This document shows, in pieces, positions 34,865-44,120 of a DNA stretch of 64,000 bases (position 1 is the stretch's first letter; each line of letters opens with the position of its first letter). The position numbers and the translations under genes are program-made. The DNA is from Sphingomonas populi (lineage in GTDB: Bacteria; Pseudomonadota; Alphaproteobacteria; Sphingomonadales; Sphingomonadaceae), in assembly GCF_004208535.1 (NCBI RefSeq), contig NZ_SGIS01000005.1:39196-103195 (forward strand), in the 5' to 3' direction. Under the pieces are notes generated by a model, which ran no database searches, was not told the origin of the DNA, and saw only the letters and a list, made by a program, of their open reading frames with translations.

Positions 34865-35329
34865 TCAGCTCGCGGGCCGCACGTCCTTGGCGATGCCGTC
34901 GAGCAGGCCGTTGACGAAACCCGTCTCGCGCTTCTCGAAGAAGGCGTGCGCGACATCGACATATTCGCTGATGACGGTGGCGACCGGTACATCGACTCGC
35001 GCGAGCAATTCGTAGGTGCCGGCGCGGAGGATCGCGCGCATCGATTTGTCGAGCCGCTCCAGCGTCCAGCCGCTCGCCAGCTTCTGGCGGATCGCGGCAT
35101 CGATCTCGGCGCTGCGCGCGGTCGCGCCGGTCACGATATCGTCGAAGAACGCGACATCGGCCTCGGCATATTCGGCGTCCTCGATGGTCGCGCCGAGGCG
35201 GTGCTGGTGGAATTCGTGGAGCAGGCGCGGCACCGGCGTGCCCTCCATCTCATGCTGGTAGAGGGCCTGGGTGGCAGCGAGGCGCGCGGCGGCGCGGGCC
35301 TTGGATCGGGCGGCGGTACGGGATGACAT
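34865..35329 (-). CDS. nusB: transcription antitermination factor NusB
   Basis: Binds BoxA in rRNA leaders with S10 to prevent termination. The 154-residue all-helical protein has typical elements: RLAATQALYQHEMEG near the N-terminus (16-30), and the C-terminal ELLARVDVPVATVISEYVDVAHAFFE and GFVNGLLDGIA segments. It belongs to a hisG-hisD-nusB order seen in related genomes, with repeat DNA between hisD and nusB. It is not next to thiL here. Confidence 0.95.
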   Translation of the reverse strand: MSSRTAARSKARAAARLAATQALYQHEMEGTPVPRLLHEFHQHRLGATIEDAEYAEADVAFFDDIVTGATARSAEIDAAIRQKLASGWTLERLDKSMRAILRAGTYELLARVDVPVATVISEYVDVAHAFFEKRETGFVNGLLDGIAKDVRPAS

Positions 35330-35376
35330 TCGGGGCCTTTAGCGGAAAATGTGCGAAAATCGCAATTTCGTTTGAT

Positions 35377-35480
35377 CCCCTCCCTGACAAGGGAGGGGTT
35401 AGGGGTGGGTTGCTCTCGGGGAATGCTTCGACCGCCACGGGCCAACCCACCCCCGGCCCCTCCCTTCTAGGGAGGGGAGG
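35377..35480. repeat. CCCCTCCC-type inverted repeat
   Basis: Two hairpins, CCCCTCCCTGACAAGGGAGGGG and its counterpart CCCCTCCCTTCTAGGGAGGGG, face each other about 58 bases apart, with GGGTGGGTTG/CAACCCACCC inside them. It lies between hisD (stop at 35482) and nusB. Confidence 0.9.
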
Positions 35481-35481
35481 C

Positions 35482-36765
35482 TTACAGCCGCAACGCCACC
35501 GACTTGGCGTGCGCGGGCAGTCCTTCGGTTTCGGCGAGCGCCACCGCCGCCGGGCCGATCGCGGCGAGGCTGGCTGGATCGAGCTGGAGGAAACTCGTCC
35601 GCTTCATGAAATCCAACACCGACAGCCCGCTCGCGAAGCGCGCGCGGCGGCCGGTCGGCAGGACGTGGTTCGGGCCGGCGACATAATCGCCGATCGCCTC
35701 GGGCGTGTGCCGGCCGAGGAACACCGATCCGGCGTGGCGCACGCGGTCGAACAGCGTCTGCGGATCGTCGCACGCCAGTTCGAGATGTTCGGGTGCGAGC
35801 CGGTCGACCAGCGGGATCGCCTCTTCGAGAGTCGCGGTGACGATGATCGCGCCGTTCGTGTCCCAGCTTTCGCGCGCGGTCTTGGCGGTGGAGAGCAGGC
35901 CGATCTGGAGATCGACCGCCTCGGCGACGGCGTCGGCGAACGCGGCATCGTCGGTGAACAGGATCGACTGGCTGGTCGGATCATGCTCGGACTGGCTGAG
36001 CAGGTCGGCGGCGATCCATGCCGGATCGTTCTTGCCGTCCGCGACGACGACGATCTCGCTCGGCCCCGCCACCATGTCGATGCCGACCAGCCCGTAAAGC
36101 TGGCGCTTGGCCTCGGCGACCCAGGCGTTGCCCGGCCCGGTGATGACGTCGACCGCGCCGATCCGCTGCGTGCCATAGGCGAGCGCGGCGACCGCCTGCG
36201 CGCCGCCGACGCGCCATACTTCGTCCACCCCGGCGATATGCGCGGCGGCGAGCACCAGCGGGTTGATCTCGCCCTTGGGCGTCGGCGTGACCATCACCAG
36301 CCGCTCGACCCCGGCGACGCGCGCGGGGATCGCGTTCATCAGCACCGATGACGGGTAAGCGGCGCGACCGCCGGGGATGTAGATGCCGGCCGCTTCGATG
36401 GCGTTCCAGCGCGCGCCCAGCCGGACGCCCGCCGAGTCGGTGGTGTCGCTGTCGGCAGGCTTCTGCTTCTCGTGATAGGCGGCGATACGCGCTGCGGCGA
36501 GATCGAGCGCGGCGCGCAGATCGGGCGCGAGCGCTTCGTAGGCGGCGATCCACTCGGAATTTTCGATCCGCCAGCCGGTCGCGTGGAGATCGTGGCCATC
36601 GAACTTCTGCGTGAACGCGGCGAGCGCGGCATCGCCCTCGTCCCGCACGCTGGCGACGATCGTGCGGACATCGCGCGCGACATCGGCATCGACTTCGCGG
36701 CGTGCGTTGACGAGCGCTGTGAAGTCGCGGTCGAACGCTGGGTCGGAAGTGGAGAGGCGGATCAT
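35482..36765 (-). CDS. hisD: histidinol dehydrogenase
   Basis: Catalyses the last two oxidations of histidine synthesis, from L-histidinol to L-histidine, using NAD and zinc. The 427-residue enzyme contains the family signature IDMVAGPSEIVVVAD (about 230-244) and the zinc-ligand region LLSQSEHDPTSQSILFT near 254-270 (Gln/His ligands), and ends with the usual C-terminal helices. hisG lies upstream, separated by a repeat of about 100 bases. Confidence 0.97.
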   Translation of the reverse strand: MIRLSTSDPAFDRDFTALVNARREVDADVARDVRTIVASVRDEGDAALAAFTQKFDGHDLHATGWRIENSEWIAAYEALAPDLRAALDLAAARIAAYHEKQKPADSDTTDSAGVRLGARWNAIEAAGIYIPGGRAAYPSSVLMNAIPARVAGVERLVMVTPTPKGEINPLVLAAAHIAGVDEVWRVGGAQAVAALAYGTQRIGAVDVITGPGNAWVAEAKRQLYGLVGIDMVAGPSEIVVVADGKNDPAWIAADLLSQSEHDPTSQSILFTDDAAFADAVAEAVDLQIGLLSTAKTARESWDTNGAIIVTATLEEAIPLVDRLAPEHLELACDDPQTLFDRVRHAGSVFLGRHTPEAIGDYVAGPNHVLPTGRRARFASGLSVLDFMKRTSFLQLDPASLAAIGPAAVALAETEGLPAHAKSVALRL

Positions 36766-36768
36766 ATT

Positions 36769-36870
36769 CCCCTCCCGCTGGCGGGAGGGGTTAGGGGAGG
36801 GCGTGTCCCCAAACGGGCGGCGTGTGAGAAGGGCAGGCCCTCCCCCGACCCCTCCCGTAAACGGGAGGGG
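36769..36870. repeat. CCCCTCCC-type inverted repeat between hisG and hisD
   Basis: CCCCTCCCGCTGGCGGGAGGGG (36769-36790) and CCCCTCCCGTAAACGGGAGGGG (36849-36870) are each self-palindromic, flanking GGAGGGC..GCCCTCC. They begin 4 bases upstream of hisD and could affect its expression relative to hisG. Confidence 0.9.
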
Positions 36871-36882
36871 AGAAGTATCGCG

Positions 36883-37545
36883 CTATGCAGCATCGCGCAT
36901 CTCCACCGCCCGCCGGAACCGCTCGACCAGCGGCACGATCTCCGCGCGCGTCTTGAAGGCGGCGCGGTTGACGATCAGCCGCGAGGATACCTCGGCGATC
37001 ACCTCGACCTCGACCAGCCCATTCTCCTTGAGCGTCCGGCCAGAGGAGACCAGATCGACGATCCGCGGCGCGAGGCCGAGCAGCGGGGCCAGCTCCATCG
37101 CGCCGTTCAGCTTGACGCACTCGGCCTGCACGCCGCGCGCTTCGAAATGCTGCGCGGTGACGTGCGGATATTTGGTGGCGATGCGGATGTGGCTCCAGCC
37201 GCGCGGATCGTCACCCGCCGCCATTTGCGCGGGTTCGGCGACCGACAGCCGGCAATGGCCGATGCCAAGATCGACCGGCGCGTACAGTTCCGAATAGTCG
37301 AACTCGGCGAGCACGTCCGAGCCGACGATGCCGAGCTGCGCCGCGCCGTGCGCGACGAAGGTGGCGACATCGAACGCGCGCACGCGGATGAGGTCGATGC
37401 CGGGGGTCTGCGTATGGAAACGCAAGGCGCGGCTGCTCTCGTCGCTGAACGCGGCCTCGGGGATGATGCCGGCGCGCATCAGCAGCGGCACCGCTTCTTC
37501 GAGGATGCGGCCCTTGGGGACGGCGATGATGATCGGATCGGTCAT
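36883..37545 (-). CDS. hisG: ATP phosphoribosyltransferase, short form
   Basis: First enzyme of histidine synthesis; condenses ATP and PRPP. The 220-residue length and absence of the C-terminal ACT-like domain identify the short HisG form, which needs the regulatory subunit HisZ. The PRPP-binding loop [14 protein letters not shown] (about 163-176) and N-terminal [15 protein letters not shown] segment are clear. No hisZ is in the window. It is divergent from the DUF2332 gene with 58 bases between. Confidence 0.95.
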   Translation of the reverse strand: MTDPIIIAVPKGRILEEAVPLLMRAGIIPEAAFSDESSRALRFHTQTPGIDLIRVRAFDVATFVAHGAAQLGIVGSDVLAEFDYSELYAPVDLGIGHCRLSVAEPAQMAAGDDPRGWSHIRIATKYPHVTAQHFEARGVQAECVKLNGAMELAPLLGLAPRIVDLVSSGRTLKENGLVEVEVIAEVSSRLIVNRAAFKTRAEIVPLVERFRRAVEMRDAA

Positions 37546-37603
37546 GGAGGCGCGGCTTTACTTGGGCGGCGGCACAGGCGCAACAGAGCGCAGGAGGCGA
37601 ATC

Positions 37604-38647
37604 ATGGCGGATGAAGTGGCGAACCGGCAGGCGTTCGTGATCCAGCAGCATTTCTGCGAGGCGATGGGCGCGCCGATCACCGCGCGGATCTGCGCCGCGC
37701 TGGCGGTGAGCCTTGACCGCGCGACGCGGACGGGCGCGCGCATCCTCGACTGGCCGGGCGATCCGACTGCCGATGCGCTGCCGCTGCGCACGGTCGGCGG
37801 GTTGCATGCGCTTGACCTCGCCGGGGTCGCGCCTGAGTTGAGCCGCGTGTTCGCGGGGGAGGTGGTGGCGCCCGAGGCGGTGCAGGCGGTGTTGCGCACG
37901 ACGTTCGCCGAGCATGACGACGCGCTCCTGCCCTGGCTCGACGGGCCGCCGCAGACCAACGAGGCGGGGCGCTCGGCGGTGCTGATGACCGGGCTGATCG
38001 AGGTCACGCGGCGGCATGGCCTGCCGCTGGATTTGCTGGAGATCGGATCGAGCGCGGGTCTCAACCTGCTGATCGATCGCTTCCGCTTCGATCTCGGCGG
38101 TGTCGTCGTCGGGCCGGCGGACTCGCCCGTCGTGATTCGCCCGGACTGGCGCGGTGCGCCGCCGCCGACGGTGGCGGTCGCGATTCGCTCGGTGCGCGGG
38201 GTCGAGATCGCGCCGGTCGATGTGCGCGATCCCGCTGCGGCCGAGCGGCTGCGCGCCTATGTGTGGGCCGACAATCCCGACCGGATGGAACGGCTGACGC
38301 GCGCGATCGACATGATCCGCGCCACGCCCGTCGCGCTGGAACAGGGCGACGCCGCCGATTGGGTCGCGGCGCGCCTCGCCGAGCCACAGCCGGCAGGCGT
38401 CGTGCGCGTATTGATGCATTCGGTGGTGTGGCAATATCTCGGCGCCGAGCGGCAGGCGCGGATCACGGCGGCGATGGCGGGGGCCGCCGCGAACGCGACG
38501 CCGGAACGCCCGCTGGCGTGGGTCCGCATGGAGCCGGATCGCGCGATTTCTGAACAGCACTTGTGGGTACGGAGCTGGCCGGGCCACGGCGCGCCGGTCA
38601 AGCTTGCTCGCGTGCAGGCGCATGGTGCGTGGATCGAACCCACCTGA
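37604..38647 (+). CDS. DUF2332 family protein
   Basis: A 347-residue soluble protein of uncharacterised family DUF2332. Near residue 145 it has LLEIGSSAGLNLLIDRF, which resembles a methyltransferase SAM-binding loop (E-I-G-S-S-A-G), but no further methyltransferase motif is obvious. The start at 37604 is preceded by CAGGAGGCG, a strong ribosome site. Divergent from hisG, with a GTCGCCCCGGC repeat just past its stop. Function unknown. Confidence 0.85.
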   Translation: MADEVANRQAFVIQQHFCEAMGAPITARICAALAVSLDRATRTGARILDWPGDPTADALPLRTVGGLHALDLAGVAPELSRVFAGEVVAPEAVQAVLRTTFAEHDDALLPWLDGPPQTNEAGRSAVLMTGLIEVTRRHGLPLDLLEIGSSAGLNLLIDRFRFDLGGVVVGPADSPVVIRPDWRGAPPPTVAVAIRSVRGVEIAPVDVRDPAAAERLRAYVWADNPDRMERLTRAIDMIRATPVALEQGDAADWVAARLAEPQPAGVVRVLMHSVVWQYLGAERQARITAAMAGAAANATPERPLAWVRMEPDRAISEQHLWVRSWPGHGAPVKLARVQAHGAWIEPT

Positions 38648-38648
38648 C

Positions 38649-38734
38649 GTCGCCCCGGCGCAGGCCGGGGCCGTTGCGTAATTTGGCGATGTGAGTGCCA
38701 CGAACCCAGCGGCCCCGGCCTGCGCCGGGGCGAC
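38649..38734. repeat. GTCGCCCCGGC inverted repeat pair
   Basis: GTCGCCCCGGCGCAGGCCGGGG with its reverse complement about 40 bases further on (38711-38734). It lies between convergent DUF2332 and the serine hydrolase genes, and could act as a bidirectional terminator. Related to the pair at 28588-28671. Confidence 0.88.
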
Positions 38735-38738
38735 GGGT

Positions 38739-39839
38739 TTACTGCTGGTTCGCGACCACCGCCTGCACCACCGATTGCATCAATTCCTGCCGCTGCGGGA
38801 TGGTGCGCGGCGTGTCGCCGATCATTACCGCGATCGCATAGGCGCGGCCGTCGGGTGCCATCAGCAGGCCGACATCGTTATAGCCGGCAGTCCGCCCGGC
38901 GAGATCCTGGCCGGTGCCGGTCTTGTGGCCGAAGCTCCAGCCGGGCGGCACCGCGCCGCGCATGCGCTGCTTGCCGGTCTTCGACGATTCCATCGTGCTG
39001 ATGAGGAAGGCGGTCGACATGGGCGAGAGCAGTTCGCCCTTCTTGAGCCGTGCCAGCGCATCGGCGATCGCGCGCGGGGCGGCGCCATCGGGCGGATCGG
39101 CGACATAGCGTTCGAACGCGGCGATCCGCGCCGATTGCGGCAGGCGCGCACGCGCGAGCGAGAAGGCGTTGCCGAACGCATATTCGGGCCGCCACGTCAG
39201 CCCGGCGGTCGCGCTCTGGAGCAGCCGCTCGCCGGGGCCGAAGCGGATGTTGCCGAGGCCCTTGCGCGCGATGAAATCGCGCACCGCGCTCGGCCCGCCG
39301 ACATAGCGCAGCAGCCGGTCGTTGCAGGTGTTGTCGCTCATCGTCAGCGCGCGGCGCAGCAATTCGCCGACGGTGGTCTGGTATTCGCCGTTCTTGAGCA
39401 GCGACGCGACCGGCTGGTGGAACAATGTCAGGTCGGCTCGGGTAAGGGTAATCGGATCGTCGAGCGTGAGGCGGCCTGAATCGCGGAAATCGAGCACCGT
39501 CATCGCCACCCACAGCTTGCTCACGCTTTGCTGCGGTAGGCGAACGTCGCCGTTGCTCTCGATCGTCCAGCCCTTGTCGATGCTGCGCACCGCGACGCCG
39601 ACGCGACCGTCGAAGCTGCGTGCGACGGCGTTGATCGACCGCGCCAGCGCTTCCGGCGCGACCACCGGGCGCGGTGTGGACGGCGGCACTTCCATCACCA
39701 CTTGCGCGGGGTAGCGCGAGGGCAGGGCACCCGGCGCGCGGGTCGCCAGCCGCGTGTCTTGGACGCAGGCGCACAGCGCCACGGCGAGCAGGATGCCGGA
39801 AAGCGGCCGGGACGATTCGAAAGCCAAGGTGTCGGTCAC
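38739..39839 (-). CDS. class A beta-lactamase-related serine hydrolase, lipoprotein-like
   Basis: A 366-residue protein (from GTG at 39839) with a lipoprotein-like signal ending VALCAC near residue 22-25. The serine beta-lactamase/DD-peptidase motifs are all present: QQSVSKLW with Ser105 and Lys108, SDN at 168-170, and HKTGTG with the Lys306-Thr-Gly. The spacing between SDN and KTG is about 35 residues longer than in TEM-type enzymes, and a clear omega-loop glutamate (ExxLN) is not seen; a Glu near 219 is a candidate. It may hydrolyse beta-lactams or act on peptidoglycan. The start is uncertain; no good ribosome site is present. Confidence 0.78.
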   Translation of the reverse strand: MTDTLAFESSRPLSGILLAVALCACVQDTRLATRAPGALPSRYPAQVVMEVPPSTPRPVVAPEALARSINAVARSFDGRVGVAVRSIDKGWTIESNGDVRLPQQSVSKLWVAMTVLDFRDSGRLTLDDPITLTRADLTLFHQPVASLLKNGEYQTTVGELLRRALTMSDNTCNDRLLRYVGGPSAVRDFIARKGLGNIRFGPGERLLQSATAGLTWRPEYAFGNAFSLARARLPQSARIAAFERYVADPPDGAAPRAIADALARLKKGELLSPMSTAFLISTMESSKTGKQRMRGAVPPGWSFGHKTGTGQDLAGRTAGYNDVGLLMAPDGRAYAIAVMIGDTPRTIPQRQELMQSVVQAVVANQQ

Positions 39840-39975
39840 TTCATGGTTGCCCTGCCAACCCCCGCTGCAGGAAGCGCTGAAAGTGCTTACTCTTTCGTGC
39901 GTTGGCAATATCGTATCATTCGCGCCGAGTCGCATCGCGACGAAGCGACGCAAATCAGCGGCAAACGCTCCCGCT

Positions 39976-41589
39976 TCAGGGAACCAGCACCGTATCGATC
40001 GCCTCGGGGAGCATCTCGGGATAGTCGAGCGTGTAGTGCAGGCCGCGGGATTCCTTGCGGTGCAAGGCCGATCGCACGATCAGGTCCGCCGTCTGGAGCA
40101 GGTTGCGCAGCTCGATGAGATCGGGCGTGACACGGAAATGGCCATAATAATCGTTCACCTCGTCGGTGAGCATGCGGATGCGGTGCTGCGCGCGTTCGAG
40201 CCGCTTGGTGGTGCGGACGATGCCGACGTAATTCCACATGAAGCGCCGGATCTCGGTCCAGTTCTGCTTGATGACGACCTCCTCGTCCGAATCGGCGACG
40301 CGGCTCTCGTCCCACGGCCGGATGCGCGGCGGCGGCGGCAGATCTTCCCAATGTTCGGTGATGTGGCGCGCGCACGCCTCGCCGAACACGAAACATTCGA
40401 GCAGCGAGTTCGAGGCCAGCCGGTTGGCGCCGTGCAGCCCGCTCTCCGAACATTCGCCCGCCGCGTACAGGCCGGGCAGATCGGTACGCCCGTCGAGATC
40501 GATGATGATGCCGCCGCAGGTGTAGTGCTGCGCGGGCACGACCGGGATCGGCTCGGTCGTCATGTCGATGCCAAGCCCGAGCAGCTTCTCCTTGATGTTG
40601 GGGAAATGCTCGTTGATGAAATCGGCGCCGCGATGGCTGATGTCGAGGTGGACATAGTCGAGCCCGAGCCGCTTGATCTCATGGTCGATCGCGCGCGCGA
40701 CGATATCGCGCGGCGCGAGTTCTGCGCGCGGATCGAAATCGGGCATGAAGCGGTAGCCCGAATCCGGCAGCAGCAAATGCCCGCCTTCGCCGCGCACCGC
40801 CTCGGTGATGAGGAAGTTCTTGACGTCGAGATTGTAGAGGCAGGTCGGGTGGAACTGCATCATCTCCATGTTGGAGACGCGCGCGCCGGCCCGCCATGCC
40901 ATCGCGATACCGTCGCCGGTCGCGCCGCGCGGCGCGGTCGAGAACAGGTAGGTGCGGCCCGCGCCGCCGGTCGCGAGGATCGTCGCGCGCGCGGTGAACA
41001 GCTCGACGCGGCCGGTCTCGCGGTTGACGGCATACACGCCCCAGACATGCCCCGCGCCCGAATAGCGTTCCTCATGCTTGCTGGTGGCGAGATCGACGCA
41101 CACCATGTCGGGCAGCAGCCGGATATTGGGATGCGCTTCGGCGGCGGTCTGCAACGCGACCTGCACGGCATGGCCGGTCGCATCATCGACATGGACGATG
41201 CGGCGGTGCGAATGCCCGCCCTCGCGCGTCAGATGCGGTGCGTTCCCGTCCATGTTGAAGGGCACGCCAAGCTCGGTCAGCCGCGCAATCGCCTTGGGCG
41301 CGTTCTCGACCACGAATTCGACGGTCGCGAGATCGTTTAGGCCGGCGCCCGCGATCATCGTATCCTCGATATGGCTCTCGAACGTGTCGCCCGGTTCCAG
41401 CACCGCCGCGATTCCGCCCTGCGCCCACGCGGTCGAGCCTTCGTCGAGCTTGCCCTTGGCGAGCACCGTCACCTTGAAATGGTCGGCGAGATTGAGCGCC
41501 GCGGTCAGCCCCGCTGCGCCCGAGCCGATGATGAGGACGTCGCTTGTATGCGGATCGTTCAAGCCGATCTCCAGTGTCTCTTGCGACAT
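39976..41589 (-). CDS. nadB: L-aspartate oxidase
   Basis: FAD enzyme that oxidises L-aspartate to iminoaspartate in NAD synthesis. The 537-residue product opens with the Rossmann motif VLIIGSGAAGLTAALNL (18-34) and has the STAWAQGGIAAVL segment near 52-64 and the MMQFHPTCLYN and FLITEAVRGEGG catalytic-site motifs of the fumarate reductase/aspartate oxidase family. nadA and nadC are not in the window. It is divergent from the esterase gene with 116 bases between. Confidence 0.95.
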   Translation of the reverse strand: MSQETLEIGLNDPHTSDVLIIGSGAAGLTAALNLADHFKVTVLAKGKLDEGSTAWAQGGIAAVLEPGDTFESHIEDTMIAGAGLNDLATVEFVVENAPKAIARLTELGVPFNMDGNAPHLTREGGHSHRRIVHVDDATGHAVQVALQTAAEAHPNIRLLPDMVCVDLATSKHEERYSGAGHVWGVYAVNRETGRVELFTARATILATGGAGRTYLFSTAPRGATGDGIAMAWRAGARVSNMEMMQFHPTCLYNLDVKNFLITEAVRGEGGHLLLPDSGYRFMPDFDPRAELAPRDIVARAIDHEIKRLGLDYVHLDISHRGADFINEHFPNIKEKLLGLGIDMTTEPIPVVPAQHYTCGGIIIDLDGRTDLPGLYAAGECSESGLHGANRLASNSLLECFVFGEACARHITEHWEDLPPPPRIRPWDESRVADSDEEVVIKQNWTEIRRFMWNYVGIVRTTKRLERAQHRIRMLTDEVNDYYGHFRVTPDLIELRNLLQTADLIVRSALHRKESRGLHYTLDYPEMLPEAIDTVLVP

Positions 41590-41705
41590 CGAGACCGATC
41601 CCGAACCGCGGAATGTGCTCGACTACGCCCGAACCTCGCCGCATTTCAACTCGCGAACCAAGGATTCGTGCATTCGGGTTCGTCGGGAAGCGGAAAGGAT
41701 TACGG

Positions 41706-42614
41706 ATGGCGCGACGCATGGCGATGCTGAGTGTGGTGTTTGGCGCGATGTTGTTGATGCTGGGCGGGCTTCCGGCGCGCGCCTGCACGCTCACCGCAGC
41801 GGGCGCCACGCAGCGGATCACGATCGGCGCCACCGGGCGGACGATGCTGATCCATATGCCCGCCGGGTTCGATCCGGCGCGCCCGGCACCGCTGGTCCTG
41901 CTGTTCCACGGCAGCCTCGGCGACGGGGCGACCATCCTCGCCAAGTCGGGCCTGTCGGAAACCGCCGATCGCCACGGCTTCATCGTTGCTGCGCCCGACG
42001 GCGGTATCGTCGCGAAACCGGGCTATGTGTGGAACATCCCCGGCGTCCCCACCGTCTCTGGGCGCTTGCCGAACGCGGACGATGCGGATGATGTCGCATT
42101 CGTCGATGCGGCGATCGGCTGGCTGGCGGCGCAGCGGTGCGTCGATCCCGCGCGGGTCTATGCGACCGGCTATTCGGGCGGCGGGCGGATGACGTCGCTG
42201 CTCGGCTGCATCCGCGCCGAGCGGTTCGCGGCGATCGCCCCGGTCGTGGGCTTGCGCGCGGGCAACCCCTTGGCGAGCGATCCGCAGCGGCCCGATCCGG
42301 CCACCTGTCATCCCTCGCGGCCAATGCCGGTGATGGCGTTCGCCGGCAGCGCCGACACGACCAACCCGATCGCGGGCGGCGGATCGAGCTACTGGCAATA
42401 TCCGATGCGGACCGCCGAAGCGCGCTGGGCGGCGATCGATGGGTGCCGCACGCCGCTCGCGACCCGCAGCCTGTCGGCGACGGTCTATGAGGAGGTGTAT
42501 GGCGGGTGCCGCGCGCGGACCGAGGTGGTCGGCCGAGTCACGATCGGCGCCGGCCATGTCTGGGTGGCCGACAACGAGGCGATGTGGGCGTTCTTCGCCC
42601 GATACCGGCGCTAG
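41706..42614 (+). CDS. secreted esterase, PHB-depolymerase/feruloyl-esterase (LpqC) type
   Basis: A 302-residue alpha/beta hydrolase with a signal peptide (MARRMAMLSVVFGAMLLMLGG, cut near ARAC). The oxyanion region is VLLFHGSLGDG, the nucleophile elbow GYSGGGRM, a candidate Asp lies in FAGSADTTNP and a His in IGAGHVW, giving a Ser-Asp-His triad. The family includes polyhydroxybutyrate depolymerases and acetylxylan or feruloyl esterases; substrate cannot be told. It is convergent with the ABC ATPase gene, with only 1 base between stops. Confidence 0.85.
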   Translation: MARRMAMLSVVFGAMLLMLGGLPARACTLTAAGATQRITIGATGRTMLIHMPAGFDPARPAPLVLLFHGSLGDGATILAKSGLSETADRHGFIVAAPDGGIVAKPGYVWNIPGVPTVSGRLPNADDADDVAFVDAAIGWLAAQRCVDPARVYATGYSGGGRMTSLLGCIRAERFAAIAPVVGLRAGNPLASDPQRPDPATCHPSRPMPVMAFAGSADTTNPIAGGGSSYWQYPMRTAEARWAAIDGCRTPLATRSLSATVYEEVYGGCRARTEVVGRVTIGAGHVWVADNEAMWAFFARYRR

Positions 42615-42615
42615 G

Positions 42616-43542
42616 TTACGCCGCGTTCGCCGCGCGCGTGAGGTTGAGGAACACGTCTTCGAGATCGGCCTCGCGCGTGCTGACATCGACGATGCCGAAC
42701 CCGTCGGACTGGATCGCGGCGAGCACCTGCCCCGCGTTCACCCGATCCTTGCGATAGGTCACTTCGAGCACGCGGTCGCCCTTGAGCGTGATCTTCTCGA
42801 AGCTGTCATGGACCGGCGCGGTGCCGACATCGCGATCGACCGTCACCGCGACGATCTTCTCCTGCGCCATGCCGACCAGTTCGCGGGTCGGCTGGTTGGC
42901 GATCAGCCGACCGTGGTTGATGATGGCGATGCGGTCGCAGAGTTGCTCGGCCTCTTCGAGATAGTGCGTGGTCAGCACCACCGTCACACCCTGATCGTTG
43001 AGGGTCTTCACATAGGCCCAGAGCTGCTGGCGAAGCTCGATATCGACCCCGGCGGTCGGCTCGTCGAGCACCAGCACCGGCGGCGAATGCACCATCGCCT
43101 TCGCCACCATCAGCCGCCGCTTCATGCCGCCGGACAGCGTGCGGGCATAAGCGTTGGCCTTGTCCTCGAGATGCACCGCGCGCAGCAATTCCATCGAGCG
43201 GCGCTGGCTTTTGGGCACGCCGTACAGGCCGGCCGCGATCTCCAGCGTCTCGAACGGTGAGAAGAACGGATCGAACAGGATTTCCTGATTAACGATGCCG
43301 ATCGACACCTTGGCGTTGCGCGGATGCTGATCGATGTCGAAGCCCCAGATCGTCGCCGATCCGCTGGTCTTGTTGACGAGCCCCGCCAGGATGTTGATGA
43401 GCGTCGACTTGCCGGCGCCGTTCGGCCCGAGCAGCCCGAAGATTTGCCCGCGCGGCACGTCGAAGCTCACGCCGTCGAGCGCGCGCTTGCCGCCCTGATA
43501 GGTTTTGCACAGATCGGTGATCGCGATGGCGGCTTCGGTCAT
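42616..43542 (-). CDS. ABC transporter ATP-binding protein (ABC-2 type)
   Basis: A 308-residue ATPase. Walker A is GLLGPNGAGKST, the signature TLSGGMKRRLM, Walker B VLVLDEPTAG and the H-loop TTHYLEEAEQL. A C-terminal extension of about 90 residues is typical of the DrrA/CcmA-like drug or polysaccharide exporters. The usual permease gene does not follow; downstream is a convergent esterase. Start at 43542 (MTEAAIAITDL) removes a poorly conserved 30-residue extension. Confidence 0.9.
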   Translation of the reverse strand: MTEAAIAITDLCKTYQGGKRALDGVSFDVPRGQIFGLLGPNGAGKSTLINILAGLVNKTSGSATIWGFDIDQHPRNAKVSIGIVNQEILFDPFFSPFETLEIAAGLYGVPKSQRRSMELLRAVHLEDKANAYARTLSGGMKRRLMVAKAMVHSPPVLVLDEPTAGVDIELRQQLWAYVKTLNDQGVTVVLTTHYLEEAEQLCDRIAIINHGRLIANQPTRELVGMAQEKIVAVTVDRDVGTAPVHDSFEKITLKGDRVLEVTYRKDRVNAGQVLAAIQSDGFGIVDVSTREADLEDVFLNLTRAANAA

Positions 43543-43630
43543 GCGCGGACCTTTAGGCGCGGGGCGCGGGCGCGCCAACCCCGCAGAGAGCAATTGAAGC
43601 CGCGCGCCCACGCTGCTATCGCTCGCCGCC

Positions 43631-43864
43631 ATGATCGCACCGCCCGAAATCGCCCGTGTCCATCAGCCCCGCGTCGCCTGTGACGGCGCCAGCGAGATTC
43701 CCGGCGGCGCCGCGCTCGGCCATCCGCGCGTGTTCCTCGAAATCGACGAAGCCGGCTATGTCGATTGCGGCTATTGCGACCGCCGCTTCGTCCTGATCGG
43801 CGGTCCCGCCGACGGCGTGGACCAGTCGACGCTGCCCGATCATCCGGCTGGCGCCAGTATCTGA
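43631..43864 (+). CDS. zf-CHCC zinc-finger protein (NDUFS6-like)
   Basis: A 77-residue protein of the zf-CHCC family, related to the mitochondrial complex I subunit NDUFS6. The metal ligands are arranged as Cys (VACDG), His ([11 protein letters not shown]) and Cys-x-x-Cys ([12 protein letters not shown]). The usual length is 60-80. In alphaproteobacteria it is often a separate small gene. It is divergent from the ABC ATPase, with overlapping upstream regions. Confidence 0.85.
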   Translation: MIAPPEIARVHQPRVACDGASEIPGGAALGHPRVFLEIDEAGYVDCGYCDRRFVLIGGPADGVDQSTLPDHPAGASI

Positions 43865-43955
43865 GCACGCGTCCGCGCCGATCGCGGCTTGGCTGGATAA
43901 GCCTTCTTGTCACGTCTGTCTGGCGGCGACCGTCGCAGCGTTGGGTGGGTTCGCG

Positions 43956-44117
43956 GTGGAATATGCGCGAGAAGGCGCAGGCAGTGCGGATCGCCGCTGC
44001 GATCTGGCTGCAAATTTCTTGCAGGATGAGACGCCCACTCCCTATATGACTCATACGATCCGACAGCGCCTCGTTCGTGATGCGGCGGTCCGCTTCGAAC
44101 GCTGCATGAAGGAGTAG
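43956..44117 (+). CDS. possible small protein, 53 residues
   Basis: An open frame in the gap after the zf-CHCC gene. From GTG at 43956 (TTG at 43941 also possible) it reads to a stop at 44117, with a hydrophilic C-terminal part ending RFERCMKE and a TPTPYMTHTIRQRLV segment. Its last bases, AAGGAGTAG, also form the ribosome site of the next small ORF, so the two could be translationally coupled. Without an ATG start or recognised family, the call is weak. Confidence 0.32.
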   Translation: MEYAREGAGSADRRCDLAANFLQDETPTPYMTHTIRQRLVRDAAVRFERCMKE

Positions 44118-44120
44118 GGC

